Origin: Pampus argenteus
Lineage: Eukaryota; Chordata; Actinopteri; Scombriformes; Stromateidae
Reading direction: 5' to 3'
DNA: 64,000 nucleotides
Assembly (NCBI GenBank): GCA_036937835.1
Contig: CM072866.1
Span: 11,974,001-12,038,000, forward strand
The notes beneath the pieces were generated by a model. That model was given only the letters and a program-made list of their open reading frames with translations. It made no database searches and had not been told where the DNA came from. Below are positions 11,646 through 24,167 of the stretch, in pieces. A program made the translations under genes and the position numbers. Numbering within the stretch: position 1 is the first letter of the stretch; every line of letters begins with the position of its first letter.

Positions 11646-12834
11646 TGTTGTTATCTGTGGCTGACACAACAAGCTTTGGCACTTAAATGTCTCCCTCCAT
11701 GCCTTGCTATCTGTCCTCTTTGGTCTTTTATTCTTTCCAATCCCTTACATATCTTTCTTTCCCTAATTTGTCACATTTTCTTCTCCCTTTGTGAAGAAAA
11801 CGGCATTCTTCTTATATTCAAGCCTCAGTTGATTGTTATGACAATCAAAATCAATTATGTATCTTCTTTCAACCAGATTATAAATCCAGGACTTTGCTTT
11901 GCTGACTGGCGTAGGTATGTATTGACAGCTTAGAGTTTCTTGTAGTTAAGGAGTGTTAACGGTGTACGAGAGTAGACATCATAGCAAAAAGTAGAATCCA
12001 GAATACTAAATCCTTTTTTATTTCAATTTCAAATTTTAGTCAAATTTGACATATAATTGGCCTTAAAACCATCAGAATCAGCCTATTTTTCACAAGCTAC
12101 TCTTTAAACTTCTCATCATGTCATTAAACTCTGCAAATTCCCAGAAATATTAACATGAATGTTAACGGTTTCTCAAAGGTAGCAACAATCTGGGCTGCAA
12201 TCAAATAATACAGAGAAAAGCTTACATTCTTTACATTTAAGAAGTCTGAACAAGTGAAGTATCAACCAAAGTGTTCTCGATCAAACTGTTTCAGTACTGT
12301 ATATTTTTCTCTCTCTGTGTGATGCACATAGAGTGTAATTACCAACAGTTGGCTGGCAATTCCTCAGCTACCTAACATAACCTGAGGCTGACACCGGGTC
12401 AAAGTGTTTCAGAGCTGAGATATTACTTTTGAGATCAGTGCACAATATCCCCTATGTGAACACAGATTTGCATTTTCATGTTGATCCATCTGCCTGGATG
12501 TATGGAAAAAGAGAGAAAGTGACAGTAGCCCTAGTTCATCTCACCAATGCGTACAAATGCAATTGCACCAAAGAGTGAGAGCACCGCAGGCATCAGCAGA
12601 ACAGTGCATATGGCAGCTTTGTGAATATAATCAAACCCTGACTTAACTGGCACTGTTGTACAGTAATGTTGGTGGTGCGGTCACAATGAAACAGAATTTG
12701 ATTCAATCTCTTTTGATACACTTAAGCAGAAAAAGCATTTTATATAAATGTAAGAGAGTAACAGATGTATCAGTGGTACCTTATATAGATACATAAAGAC
12801 ATAACACATAGAGAAAAGGAAGCAAACAACTCAA

Positions 12835-13080
12835 GAGTCTCTACATCCAAGGCTGTACTTTGAGCTAAATGCTAACATAAGCGTGCTAACATCCTGATGT
12901 TTACCATTTAGTTCAGCATGTTAGCATGCTGTCATTGTCAAGTATTTGGTTATAAACCAAAGTAGAGATTGAACTTTTAACCTGGTGGTGGCACTAGATG
13001 AAAAGTGTGAGGTCATCAAAGTGATTGCAGTTCATCATCTGGGGACCAAGACTGTCTGTACCAAATGCTTGAAGTTCATG
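12835..13080 (+). repeat. Teleost dispersed repeat, GCTAACAT family, copy 1
   Basis: It shows the ordered landmarks of a repeat I recognise from many teleost genomes: TGAGCTAAATGCTAACAT, then GCATGTTAGCATGC, TTTGGTTATAAACCAAAG, a GGTGGCACTAGATGAAAAG block, and CATCTGGGGACCA. It is diverged and has no coding capacity. The class of element is unknown to me. Confidence 0.7.
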
Positions 13081-14114
13081 TTTTTTTCTTTCTATATATT
13101 CTTTATGCATATAAATACTCATAAATACAGTCAGACTACAGTCCAGCTTACCTGCAGCCACCCCACACTAAACCCTTATAACAGCCTACATGATACTCAT
13201 ATTTTAATGCCCTTGTTTATCTTTGATGATAAAAAATGTGTCCTAGCGCACCACAGCGCATCCTGTTGCCCAACTGCTGTGGTGCTGCCAACTGAGACTG
13301 AACAGTAGAGGAGGTTGTACCAGTGTCTGGTTCAAAAATAGTTTAGCCAGTGCATTCTGTACTGAAGCTGAGAGTCAAAGCAGGAAACAGAGTCGCTTTG
13401 CATTCACGATGTCGTGTTGCTTTACTAATTACTTTGTAATTTAGTAATTCAACTGACAAAATGACTCAGGAGCATTTAAACTGATGATTCAAACAATGCA
13501 ACGTAATGCAAAGCATTTATTATTCACTGACCTATAAATATAGATAAATAACAATCATGTTGAATGAGTCATTATATTCCATTGTGCTTTGTAAGTTAAA
13601 GAACAGTCTACATTTATTGATAGTAGGTCCACTAAAGCCTGGACTATATGTGTTATTTATGGAATGGAGTCAAAATGTTTGACATAAAATTTGACATCCT
13701 TGAAGTTCTGTCGGTAAATCTCAAGGTTGCTCATGGTACTCCAAAGAATTATAAAAACCCTTTCATTCTAATCAGAGTATGATTAATAAGCTCCACTAAT
13801 GGGGCTGCTTCGGCTTTGATGACTTCATTAAATGCAGAGACAGGTGCAAGAATATGTTTAGAGCTCTCCAAAGTACTAAACTCTGATACTCCTCTCACAC
13901 AGGGATCAAATGTTCCTCAACAGGCCTCCACAGTATATACATGTAGTCTGACACATACAGTGTTGTTAATCACTGTGGCCCTCGTGGTTTTCTCATCTTG
14001 TATCCCTGTCATTCCAGCAAGGTAAATATATTGTATAACAATCTATGCAGCAGGTGGGCATTGATAACATGAGTAGAGCTGTTTCTGTGCTGTGGTGGGT
14101 TCTGAAGCCGTATT

Positions 14115-14990
14115 GGAAAGTTCTATACAGGTTATTGGAAAGAAGGTGTTTTTTTGAAATGTGTTACAATGACTCTTTCTGAAGTTGGGTCTGAAGTTGT
14201 TGGGGCCGTCAGGGTCAAGGCCAGGTTTTTTAAAGAGAGGTCTGATGGCAGCAAGCTTAAGTGGTGAAGGGACAGTGCCAGAGGTAAGGGAGGAGTTGAT
14301 GATGTCCGCGATGAGTGGGGCAAGAGAGGTGGAAGAGGCGTTGATGAATTCAGAGTACAAGGGGTCCTGGGGAGGTGGCGGAGTATTTTAGAGAGGTCCG
14401 CTGTGGATATGGGTGAGAAAGTTAAGAGTTGATTGGTCAGAAGATGAGCGAAGAGTGTGTTCTGAGACTGGGGAAGTGGCAGAAGAGGTTGCAAGCTGGT
14501 TGTGGATGTTTTCTATTTTGGAATTGAAAAATGAAATGAGTGATTGTTGCATTTCTCTGGGGTGAATGAGGATGAAAAGATGTCGTGTGGTTTGAGGAGT
14601 TTGAGGAGTGCGTGGGTTGGAAGATCCAGAGTGGATGACACCAGGGTAGTATACAGAGCAGGCTTTGTTCAGTACAGATTTGTAGAGGAGCATATGGTCT
14701 CTGTAGGCGTGGGCATGTACTGTGAGTCCAGTTTTCTTATGGATGTGTTCCAGTTATCTCAATTGTTTCTTGAGTGTGTAGTGCTGTGGTGAACCTGGAA
14801 GCAGAGTGAATGAAGGTGACTGTTTTGGATTTCATGGGGGCCAATTTGTTGAGGGAGGTAGACAGTGTAGTGATGTAAATGTTGACGAGGTCCGTGGTGG
14901 TTGGGTTTGTAGGAATGGTGAGGCTGTAAAGAGTGTTTGAAATGCAGGTGGAGAGCAATGCCAGATTTTGTCACTGTGGACAATGACATT
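14115..14990 (-). mobile_element. L2-clade LINE fragment, endonuclease-RT linker into RT
   Basis: On the minus strand the pieces appear in LINE order: LNKLAPMKSKTVTF and HSASRFTTAL (linker after the endonuclease), then HSGSSNPRTPQTPQT, then SFFNSKIENIHNQLA, then the RT start INSSLTSGTVPSPLKLAAIR with LFKKPGLDPDGPNNFRP. Three frames are used, so at least two frameshifts have occurred. The element breaks off at the beginning of the RT palm. LINE copies usually lack their 5' end, so loss of the 3' half points to a later deletion. It lies antisense inside cytoglobin intron 1. Confidence 0.88.
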
Positions 14991-15024
14991 TTCAGCATTC
15001 ATCTTAATGTTATTTAGAATTTTA

Positions 15025-15245
15025 TCTGTATATATTTTTTTATTCAGGACCCACAATGAAATACAAAGTAATGTGTTTTGATTTCCGTTTAGAGTTGCTT
15101 TTATGCTCACCCCCTCTCTCACTTGCTATTTTCTCTTGCTCATTTTCTAACATAGTGAGCCTTTTGGTTTTATTTTAATATTTTTTATTTGGTAACCACA
15201 ATGAAATACAGACATAGTGAACATGTTTCAGTTTCTGTTTAGTTT
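15025..15245. repeat. Diverged direct duplication
   Basis: Two stretches about 150 bp apart share ACAATGAAATACA flanked by T-rich sequence and a following GTTTCHGTTTAG-like block (15049-15090 and 15198-15241). This looks like an old tandem duplication or two ends of an unknown repeat. Confidence 0.4.
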
Positions 15246-16359
15246 TAGTTTTTCTCCTTTACTATCTTCCTTTCTAGGTACTGAGGCTAATTGTGTTCGG
15301 GAAGATGTGATGCCACAAATGGACTGTATCTTGCAATTGGAGACCCTCTCTAATACTACGTTGTCCAGAGTGTGAACCAGGGGTGTCAAAACTGAGGTTT
15401 CATCCTTCATGTGTGCCATATAGTCTGAGGAGGTGTCGCCAAATGGGAGTCTGACAAAAGAACAAGTGACCAGAGATCAGACTTTAAATTACTTTTGGAC
15501 ACAGAAACACCAGATCTTAAAAAGGCTTTCCTATGTCTGGTGATGTGCCTGTTGCATATGCTCTTTTACTGTATTGTAAAACCATGCTCTGGCTATACAG
15601 GGGATTAATCATTTATCATTCTAACACAAGAGGCACAAAAAGAACATTTTTTACTTCAAAGAGAACATCAGAGCAGAACGAACCCTGCTCTCTTAAAGCA
15701 CTACAGTTAACTTTTGTCTAAGCAGAACAAAAGAGCTACTAGACAGTCTGTATTACTGCTGTCAACCAGGAAAAGAGTGTGCATGTATCGTGACAGCTGG
15801 TAGAGCCAAGCTTGGAGTGCTACAGGCAAGCCAAGTCTTTGTTGGCCTAGCATGACATAGGATCTAGTGGATGTGGATGTAGTGTAGCAGGGTTGCCGAG
15901 GGCCAAACTCTAAGTGGGAAATAACTGTACTAGCAAGATTTAAACTGGGTCAGAGCATCAGTGTGTGAGAGTGTGTGTGTACACATGAAAGTCCATCTCT
16001 TTTTAGTCAGTGTTTGTTGGTATGTCTGCTAATCTTTAAATGTCTGTAAATATGTGTACAACTATACTTTGCATTGTTTTCAGTGAAAACTGACAATACA
16101 TCTGTTAAATTTCTAATATATAACTTCAGCTAAGCTTGTGAAAACGTTCTTATTGTTTACTCACTATGCTCTTCTCTTACTGAGATGCTGTGAGCTTAAC
16201 TGTAGTGAGTACTGTAAAACTGAATCAAAACAAACCTAGAGTCCTTTATTTATCTCTCTTACATCTACCAGAGTGGTTCAAGAGTGGAATTTACTACATC
16301 TGTACCTAAAATAAATTGTGGTTTACACTTGGGAGACCTCCAACACAAACCAGACACAT

Positions 16360-16380
16360 CAGATCAGATCAGATCAGAGA
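16360..16380. repeat. (ATCAG)n short tandem repeat
   Basis: About four copies of a 5-bp unit, ATCAG. Confidence 0.8.
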
Positions 16381-17146
16381 TATGTGTCATTTTCTTCCAC
16401 ATCACAAGTCTATAATGTACTGAGCGATTTTTGCAAAGCTCTGAAGTGAAGTCTGCCAAGGACTCCTCTGTTAGACAACAGCTGAAAGTTTTTCTTAGAT
16501 TTGTGAAAGGATATTAAGACTGGTATAACCAAACTATACTATAATGAACTAACTATAAATGGATGGCGATGTATCTCTGATCTAGTACTTCTTGGTACTT
16601 GTTAAATCAAGCAAATAGGGATGGCTCATGTCAGCAAAAGTCTGTCCTACAAGAAATACCGGATGGTAGTATATTGTCAATGCACACCAGTTTTAATCCT
16701 CACACAACCAACAATTTTACAAGTACTAAGTTATATTTCAGTTCCAACACTACCAGATCAAATATACTATGTCTGCCGCTCTCAACAGTTATCATAGACT
16801 AAAGCTTCCATAACATTCATGCGAGAAAGCAACCAACCACTCTGTATCATTCAGTTAATTTCAGCAACCAGAATTCAGGACACTGTACCAGAATTATACG
16901 GCTATTTAATATGGTTAATATTATGCCCTCAGTATATTTCTTTCAGACTGATCCACTCTCATGAACAGCACCTGCTTGAAAATTAAACACCAATCTTCAT
17001 CACACCTGCATCCAATTACACTCAAACAGTCTGATCAGTCGTAACTATTCTGGGTTTCATCAGTGTTACTGCCAGGCGCTTTCCTTTTACACTAATGATG
17101 TGTAGGTGCTTTACACATTTTGCAGTCATGACAAAGCACATATGTG

Positions 17147-17169
17147 GGTGTGTGTGTGTGTGTGTGTGA
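17147..17169. repeat. (GT)n microsatellite
   Basis: Short GT run in cytoglobin intron 1. Confidence 0.85.
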
Positions 17170-18599
17170 ATCACATTTTAGTCAAAAGAATACTTGCAAA
17201 GCAGGCATATAACAAGAGGTCATCAGAGTTTATGGCATTGTGTGCATTTTCATCCTTAAGGATATTGTTTGTAGAGTGACTGAGGGTCAAATTTTTGTAA
17301 GTATCGTATGAAGAGTGAGTTTGTAGCCTCAGGCCATTTGTTTCTTGGTTCGATTCTTAATTTTCAAGCATGAGTCATCACATCTCAAATGTTGTGATGC
17401 ATGCATGCTTTCCTGTTAAAATAGAGTTCAACTGGCTTCATTGCAGTCTTCTAATGGAAATTGTGCCATTTAAGTCTAATAGATGTCATAGCTGTCATCT
17501 TGTTGGGTTCATTTTCAACAACAGTTCAAGAATAAATAGTAGTAAGAACAATGTCGTTGTTATATAATGAACTTGAAGTCTTTAATGCTTGTTTGTAATC
17601 AGGATTTCATAGTTTATCTTTCTTACATTCTTTCCTTCAGAAAAACGTGAAATTACACTATTATAAATTATACACTACAAGAGCATTTTCTCTCTGCGTC
17701 CTTCTTATTCCTCTTCTTTCTGCTCTCTTGCTTTCTTCACTGCAAACTAAAAACACAACCAAAACAGCAATGCAATTAGATGCAATGCAATCCATTTAGA
17801 TTAAACTGCTGCAGGTGACTAATACATCCTAAAATGTGTATTTGTGTTTATTTTAAAGATCCCCTACAAGTATGTTACATACTTCTGTACTTGTGTAAGT
17901 CGCATATTGTTTTCTAAATTGCTTCCAGTCTAGTTGTGATGTTACTGAGCGCTGGTGCACATGGGCTTTTAGTTCTTATCAATCGTTTTCTGGAAGATCA
18001 GACAATAGTTGCAGCCACTGGTGAAGAGATGGCTGTGTGTCCAGCATCTCCAATGAGCGCTATGTGACACCATCATCATGGGTGCTCTTAAACCATGACG
18101 GATGGCTTGATTGATCCACAACTTTAATTTATTGTTGTTATCTGTGACTTAAAAATAAATGACCCCATACATTTCCAAACAGGGATTAGCAGGAGGATAA
18201 CACTTTTAAAACTCCACTTTTTATATAAAAGTATGCATGGTGCTTAGAGCGCGCATCAATTTGTTTGTTTACACAGTGTTGATAATGTGATGATCATATC
18301 TTATTTAAAATATTGTCTTATCTTCTTTTGTTCCTTTCTGTTCTTTCTCATCATCCTCTTTTCCCACTTACATGCTGCAACACAAGCTACCTCGTTGGTG
18401 GTGTTTACAGACAACATGAAATTACATGTCTTGCCTCCAAAATAATTTTTTTAAATTGTTAGGAGAGTTATGGGGGAGAACACTGGGTGGACCTGTTCAA
18501 ATATAGCAGAAAAGGTGACTGACAAGAAGTGGATGCGAGACTGCATTTCTTCCAACACCTCTATCAGAAAAATGTCCCAAGTGGCCACTTATGTTGCTT

Positions 18600-18770
18600 T
18601 TGAAGGAGTAGTTTGACATTTTGGGAAATGCGGTTATTTGCTTTCTAGTTAGATGAGAAGAGTGATGCCACTCTCATCTCTGTTTTGTAAATATGTACCT
18701 AGAGCCAGCTGCAGATGCTCTTAGTTTAGCATAATAACTATCATTATTAGCAGGAATTTGATTGTACTTT
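18600..18770 (+). repeat. Teleost dispersed repeat, GGAGTAGTTTGACATTTTGG family
   Basis: It begins with GGAGTAGTTTGACATTTTGG and GAAATGCGGTTATTTGCTTTC. These are followed by AGATGAGAAGA, a CCACTCTCAT block, and a TTAGTTTAGCATAATAAC end. I recognise this order as a common interspersed repeat of teleosts that starts with this phrase. A shorter remnant of the same family lies at 63.1 kb. It is non-coding. Confidence 0.7.
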
Positions 18771-18785
18771 TATGTATCTTTTAGG

Positions 18786-18958
18786 AGAGGAAGTCAGGGG
18801 ATTACTAAAGTTATTACATTCACCCCTGAGAGAAACATAAACCAAAAAAATTCAATACTATTTATATTTGTATGGTAGAGTGTCAGGAAATTATCAAAGT
18901 CATTAGGGTTTATTATCTGGAAAATTATCTGTGCCAAATTTAGTGCCAATTTATGCCT
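18786..18958 (+). repeat. Teleost dispersed repeat, copy 2, abutting a splice acceptor
   Basis: It contains GTCAGGGGATTACTAAAG, TTATTACATTCACCCCTGAG and later AAATTTAGTGCCAATTTATG. These are the second half of the same repeat family as 12835-13080, where the family reads GTCAGGGGATCACCAAAG and AAATTTCATGGCAATCCATC. The last recognisable block ends within about 10 bases of the cytoglobin exon 2 acceptor. Confidence 0.6.
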
Positions 18959-18964
18959 CCTCAG

Positions 18965-19196
18965 GTTCTTTGTGAACTTCCCATCAGCCAAACAGTACTT
19001 CAGCCAGTTCCAGGACATGGAGGATCCCGATGAGATGGAGCGAAGCAGCCAACTTCGGCACCATGCGCGCAGGGTGATGAACGCCATCAATACTGTGGTG
19101 GAGAACCTCCATGACCCAGAGAAGGTGTCATCGGTACTGGCTCTGGTGGGAAAGGCCCATGCTATCAAACACAAAGTGGAACCCATATACTTCAAG
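18965..19196 (+). CDS. cygb2: Cytoglobin exon 2 (heme-binding core)
   Basis: The exon is 232 nt long, the standard size for this gene. It encodes the end of helix B through helix F and the start of G. In the 173-aa numbering, distal His E7 is His75 (LRHHARRVM), proximal His F8 is His107 (GKAHAIKHK) and the B10 phenylalanine is Phe54, so heme ligation is intact. FFVNFPSAKQYFSQF and ENLHDPEKVSSVLALVGKAH are near-identical to human cytoglobin. The E9 cysteine that pairs with the B2 cysteine in human cytoglobin is Arg77 (CGC at 19068-19070). The donor is GTAACT in phase 0 (globin G7.0 intron). Confidence 0.97.
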
Positions 19197-20146
19197 GTAA
19201 CTTATGATTAGTACATTTTTCATGTTTGATGCTCAGGAGTTACTTCATGATTGAGTTTGAGATTTTTAGTACTGTGATTACTGTGACTACTGTGTGATTA
19301 CTGTGTACTGTGACTACTATGACATTCAGTGTTTTAGAGTGCTAACATTAGCTAATTAACACAACTGTGGCTGATGAGAATATCAGTTTTGCAGGTAAAT
19401 GGTCATAAACTAAAGTATGAAAAGGTGGGATCACAAAATTTGCTATAATTTATCTTGAGGGGAACAGGAACATATTGAACAATTTTAATGACATGGTTGT
19501 TGAGATATTTCACTCAAAATGTTTCTTTAATATCGTGTTACTGTAATCTACAAAATAATAAATCATCAATGATTATGAATTTAAAATGTCAATCATTTTA
19601 GGGCCTGTTATGGAGTTAACAGCACTGATCACCTGATCAGAATTACAATAATGTTTAAGATCTATGCATCTAATCTTGATCACTTTGTTTGTCTTGATGA
19701 GGTTTTTATTGCCAGACAGAAGTGAGAATTGAGCTTCTGCATACATTGTTTACTACAATTGCATAATGTTGTGTTTGTGCAGATGATGTAGCTTCAACAC
19801 CACAGTTCGTCTACCATTTCAATGTTTTCTTTTATATAGATGTGCACTTTTTTACTCCCCACCTGTGTTGTCCTCTCTCTCCACTTTTTCATTTTCATTT
19901 CCTTTGTAATGTCTGTCCACCCACTGCGTTCATGTTTTACTGTCATCATTTTCAATTCTCACCTGTCTCGCCCACTTTCCTATAACAGTGAATTGAGTCC
20001 CTTTTCCCCACAGCTCTGCTTCCACTTTACCTTCTGAATATTATTTTCTCTGCATTACAATCTCTCTTCTTTCCACCTGCCATTAGCATGATAGCTACAT
20101 ACAATGTTCTCCCCTTTGACTCCCCTTTCTTCCTATCTGTTTTCAG
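19197..20146 (+). other. Cytoglobin intron 2
   Basis: This 950-bp intron is bounded by AAG/GTAACT and TGTTTTCAG/ATC. The 19.3-19.5 kb part is a further copy of the GCTAACAT repeat family; no exon was seen. Confidence 0.9.
19335..19520 (+). repeat. Teleost dispersed repeat, GCTAACAT family, copy 3
   Basis: It has GTGCTAACATTAGCTAATTA, GATGAGAATATCAGTTTTGC, a GGTCATAAACTAAAGTA block, TTGAGGGGAACA and GTTGAGATATTTCACTCAAA in the family order. It lies in the same direction as the copy on the other side of exon 2. Confidence 0.7.
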
Positions 20147-20311
20147 ATCCTGAGTGGTGTGATGCTGGAGGTGTTGTCTGAAGATTTCCCAGAATTCTTC
20201 ACAGCAGAGGTGCAGGTGGTCTGGACCAAATTAATGGGGGCGGTGTACTGGCATGTGACCGGGGCCTACACAGAGGTGGGCTGGCTTCAGGTCTCCAGCT
20301 CAGCGGTGTGA
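20147..20311 (+). CDS. cygb2: Cytoglobin exon 3, C-terminus
   Basis: It encodes 54 residues of helices G and H, from ILSGVMLEVLSEDF to AYTEVGWLQVSSSAV, then TGA. Acceptor TTTTCAG and phase 0 fit the G7.0 intron. The SSSAV ending is typical of fish cytoglobin-2. Human cytoglobin is longer because of a fourth exon, and none is needed here. The spliced coding length is 597 nt including the stop (198 aa) or 522 nt from the second ATG (173 aa). Confidence 0.96.
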   Translation: MLSGVMLEVLSEDFPEFFTAEVQVVWTKLMGAVYWHVTGAYTEVGWLQVSSSAV

Positions 20312-23300
20312 AGAGTGAGGAGCAAGAGGCGGTTTGGGAGTTTCCAGTGGACTTTATGAAATGAAAGGGATAGGGATTCGGCAAACAGTCAATTGAGAAC
20401 GGGAGGATTCATTTCATGATTATGAAAAAGTTGCAGATTATTACTTTACAAAGTTCATTTCTGTGGAAAGCCGCACATATGAATACACCTCGTGATATTT
20501 TGAAAGAGAAGATTTAGAAATGTTTAGACATGGAATGATTTTTAAGCTAGGAGAGGGGGGCAGTTAGTTGTTAAAGCCTCGGCTACGGGACCATGGAGCT
20601 GCTGACTGTTAATAGATTCTCTGTGTCCTACTACTATATCCTCATGTTCAGGGGACCTGCGCCCCCTTTTTCTCTCTATTGATGCATTGTGTGCTCTTAA
20701 TGTCTTGTTTAACTTTACTGAAGTGTTGTTTGTATAAGTGTACCGTGGGCAAGTGTGCATACCCTTTTGCCTTTGTTTACAACTCATCGACACGTTGATT
20801 TGTTGATGTGTTGAAGAAGGCTGTTAGTTTGTTGTTAAGAGTCTTGGACTAGCAACAAGTTTCCTCCACTTTTCATCCGCAAACACGTACACAACACACA
20901 CCAACATCATGAAAGTGAGATGGAAAATATCAGCAGGTGGACACAATCAGCAACCACACACGAACACATTCACACACAGGCATGCTAAAAGACCTCCTGC
21001 ACATAATATATACCAGACTGTCAGTTAGTTTACTCTCCAAACTCCCATCACCGAGATGTACATTAAAAGCACCATTAAGGGCTTTAGAAACTCACTCTGG
21101 AGGTCTATGAAAAACACGTCAGCTTTAGAAGTGCCATAACGGCACCATAACTGTTTCTTTAGACGTCTCACCCCTCTAACACAAAAAATGATGTCCAAAT
21201 ACATACAGATACATGAGATGCATAATGTGGATTGTACCGCCTTTTGCACTAACATTATGGATGATTCCTTCATATATGATAAGGGGAATTAATATTTTCA
21301 CTGACAGTTTTATCACATTGAGATCACAAACCGATGTATATATGGCTAACTACCTTCTTTTACCTTACTTAACCTCACATTCTAGTCACTGTCGCCAAGA
21401 ATCTTTGCATTGCATGCACTGCCGTTTGCAGTCCACATCTGCGAGCCTCTCTCTATTGAATTCCCAAACATACACAGCAAATCTGTTTAGGATGGACATT
21501 TGATCCAATCTCCAGTTTGCATCTGCTCCAGTGATGTCCTGTATCTCCCATCTGACCCCCCCTTGGCATCGGCATCTGGCATTAATGAGGAAGTAATGAG
21601 TCGCCTCTCCTTCTCATTTGGTCATTCATCTACTGTAACTTCCCATTGCCTGTTAAGACCGTGTCACTGACAACAAAAACAATTATGACTGGACAGATCT
21701 ATGGACAGTCGTGTCAGCCATTGACAAGAATGCTTTATAAAAACCTCTTTAATTTACTTACAGGAAAATAAGTAATCATAAAAAGAATAAACAGTAGAAC
21801 TAATAACAAATACATTTAATGCTTATCTCTGCTACTCAAACTTTTATAACATAACATCATAACAACAAAACAATGTGTAAATTGATCAAATTTTTATCAA
21901 TCAGGTAGAATATTGGGTAATAGTTTTTAAAAAATGAGCTAAGTAAATTTATGTTACATTCATTTCTGTGAAAGTTTAATTTTTAACTAAATTAATGAAT
22001 CTTTTATGTTACTGTGTGAGATTTTGACTTGTTATATTAGGAAAAGCACGTATAATTAATTACATTAATGATGACTCAATTTCAATATGTATTTGTTAAA
22101 ACCTGTGTTTGACAAGCCACTTTGGTTTCACCCCATGTTTTCCTCCTGGTCACACACAAATGTGATTCCACTGACTTATGAAATAGTGGAAATTTAAAAG
22201 CAAGTTAAAATATTACTAATAATATAACTTTTTAAATATAACTTTTTTATCTGGACGCATTTGAAATTTGGTTAAAACATCTAGATGGAAACTTGACGGT
22301 TGAAGATTTATTATGTTTCAGGAATTTTGCTCTCGGATTTACTAAAATTTAATTGCTGTAATCTCAGAATATCTAATCAGAAATGTTATTATATCTAATC
22401 CATATATCTGTGTACAGAAGCCAAGAACAGCCGTCTATGTTTCTCTCAAGTCTCAAGTTAATATGTTTTTTATGTCATCATCATCATCATCAACATTTTG
22501 TATAATGAGATAATTAATCTGCTATGACAACACATTCTACTCAAAAAGATGCCACACTCGACATCCGTATCCATAAAACTTTTCTTTTATATCCAACTCT
22601 TGCAGAACTTCACTAAAAGCTTTTATTAAACAAGTTCCTTTTCAAGTTGAACTGGCTCATGTCACACAGTGATAAGTCAGACAAGTGGATAAAAATACAC
22701 TTTAGTCAAACAAACCTAAAGGTAAACTATATCCACTTTGGCTCAAATGGCTCATAAATGAACTGTTTCAAAATACACAATAATTCTATTCTTCGCCCGA
22801 CTTACTGACGTCAGCGCTCTCGGTTTTCTCGAGCAGTTCGTGGGTCAGGACTATTTTTGTAAAGTGAAGTTTCCCCACTGACATGTTGTTTATTAAACAC
22901 TGTGCGGTGTGAAACCCATCTGCAAACACATTCACACAACGGATATGTACTGTTGCTCTTGATTTTGTGTCCTTCCTCGTCTATATGCAGCATTTTCCTC
23001 GTCACTCTATAAACCCCCCCCCACACACACAGTTATGTGCAGACACATCCCAATCACACGGACTCAATTTCTTTATCACTTTTCTCACTCACACACACAC
23101 ACAGTTGTGGTCTTGCATCAAATTGGCCGAGCTGGGGCATGTTGTCGCATGCCAAGTGAACCACAGCAGCACTTAATTCAATCATTTTAAGATTAAAATT
23201 AAACAATCATTCCTTTCCTCATGATGCATCTTATACATGCATTCTCTTTCAGCAAATAAGGGCATCACAGCATATATGGAACTATGTGTTTTTCTTGTGA

Positions 23301-23545
23301 AATGTTTTTGTCTATCAGTTGAAAAGTTAGGACTATTTATATTTTTCTAAATATATCTATGAGACGGATTCTATGTATTTAAATACTGTATATTATTATG
23401 TTATTGTATACTGTATTATTGATGGGAGCGAGTGCAGTGGCTTTGTAGTGTTTTGAGCATGTTTGCACAGCCTACCATAGACTTGTACCTTTGCAGACCT
23501 GGTGAAAATGAATAATGATCATCAATAAAATATACTTGTAAATTT
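20312..23545 (+). other. Possible long 3' UTR of cytoglobin
   Basis: No open gene follows the stop for 8 kb. The first convincing polyadenylation signal in a 3'-end setting is AATAAA at 23524-23529, followed by T/G-rich sequence. The length of this UTR is inferred; earlier weak signals could be used instead. Nothing else was recognised in this stretch. Confidence 0.35.
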
Positions 23546-24167
23546 GTCTCTGTTCAAATTTAACCAAGTTAAAAAAAATAGATTTGACATATAGATAGAT
23601 GATTCAGGTGAAGTTGTGACTTCTTAATGTCAATGTTTATGAAAAAATATCACTGGTGAAATGATGAGCACACACGTTAATCAGAGGCAATTGGCTGTTC
23701 ACTGCAAATGCTAGTCCATTGGAGATAATCTTACATGCAGGTTACATGAACTGCAAAACTGAATTTATGTATTTGAATCACATTTTTACATAGAATGGCT
23801 TGCAGCAAGGGCAAGAGGAGGATTAAAGTCAACTCCTCAATCAGCACGTGATCAAGTAGACCAGGCTAAGATGAATCACTTAACACTTAAAATATGTAAA
23901 GCTGAAACATGAGTTTAGTTTATCCTAATGGCCATTACTATCTTTGAGCATAGGCACACAATTTAAAACGACGTTTAAGTGTGACTGAAATTTGAATTCT
24001 GTTCACTTTTTGTGTAATGAAATGTAAAATACAATGATAATGAAGCTGTTTTACATATATTTCCATTTTTTCAAAAGAGGATCAAATTAAGGGGAGTTTT
24101 TTTTTGGAAGTGGTTGATTGACAGTTAAGGGCTAGTGTTGCTAGGAGACTGTGCTGTTAAATTCTGT

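Larger units (their letters stand above)
9434..18964 (+). other. Cytoglobin intron 1 (9.5 kb)
   Basis: This runs from a GTGAGT donor to a CCTCCTCAG acceptor. It contains microsatellites, a minus-strand L2 LINE fragment at 14.1-15.0 kb, and dispersed teleost repeats at 12.8, 18.6 and 18.8 kb. No other coding exon was found in it. Confidence 0.85.
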
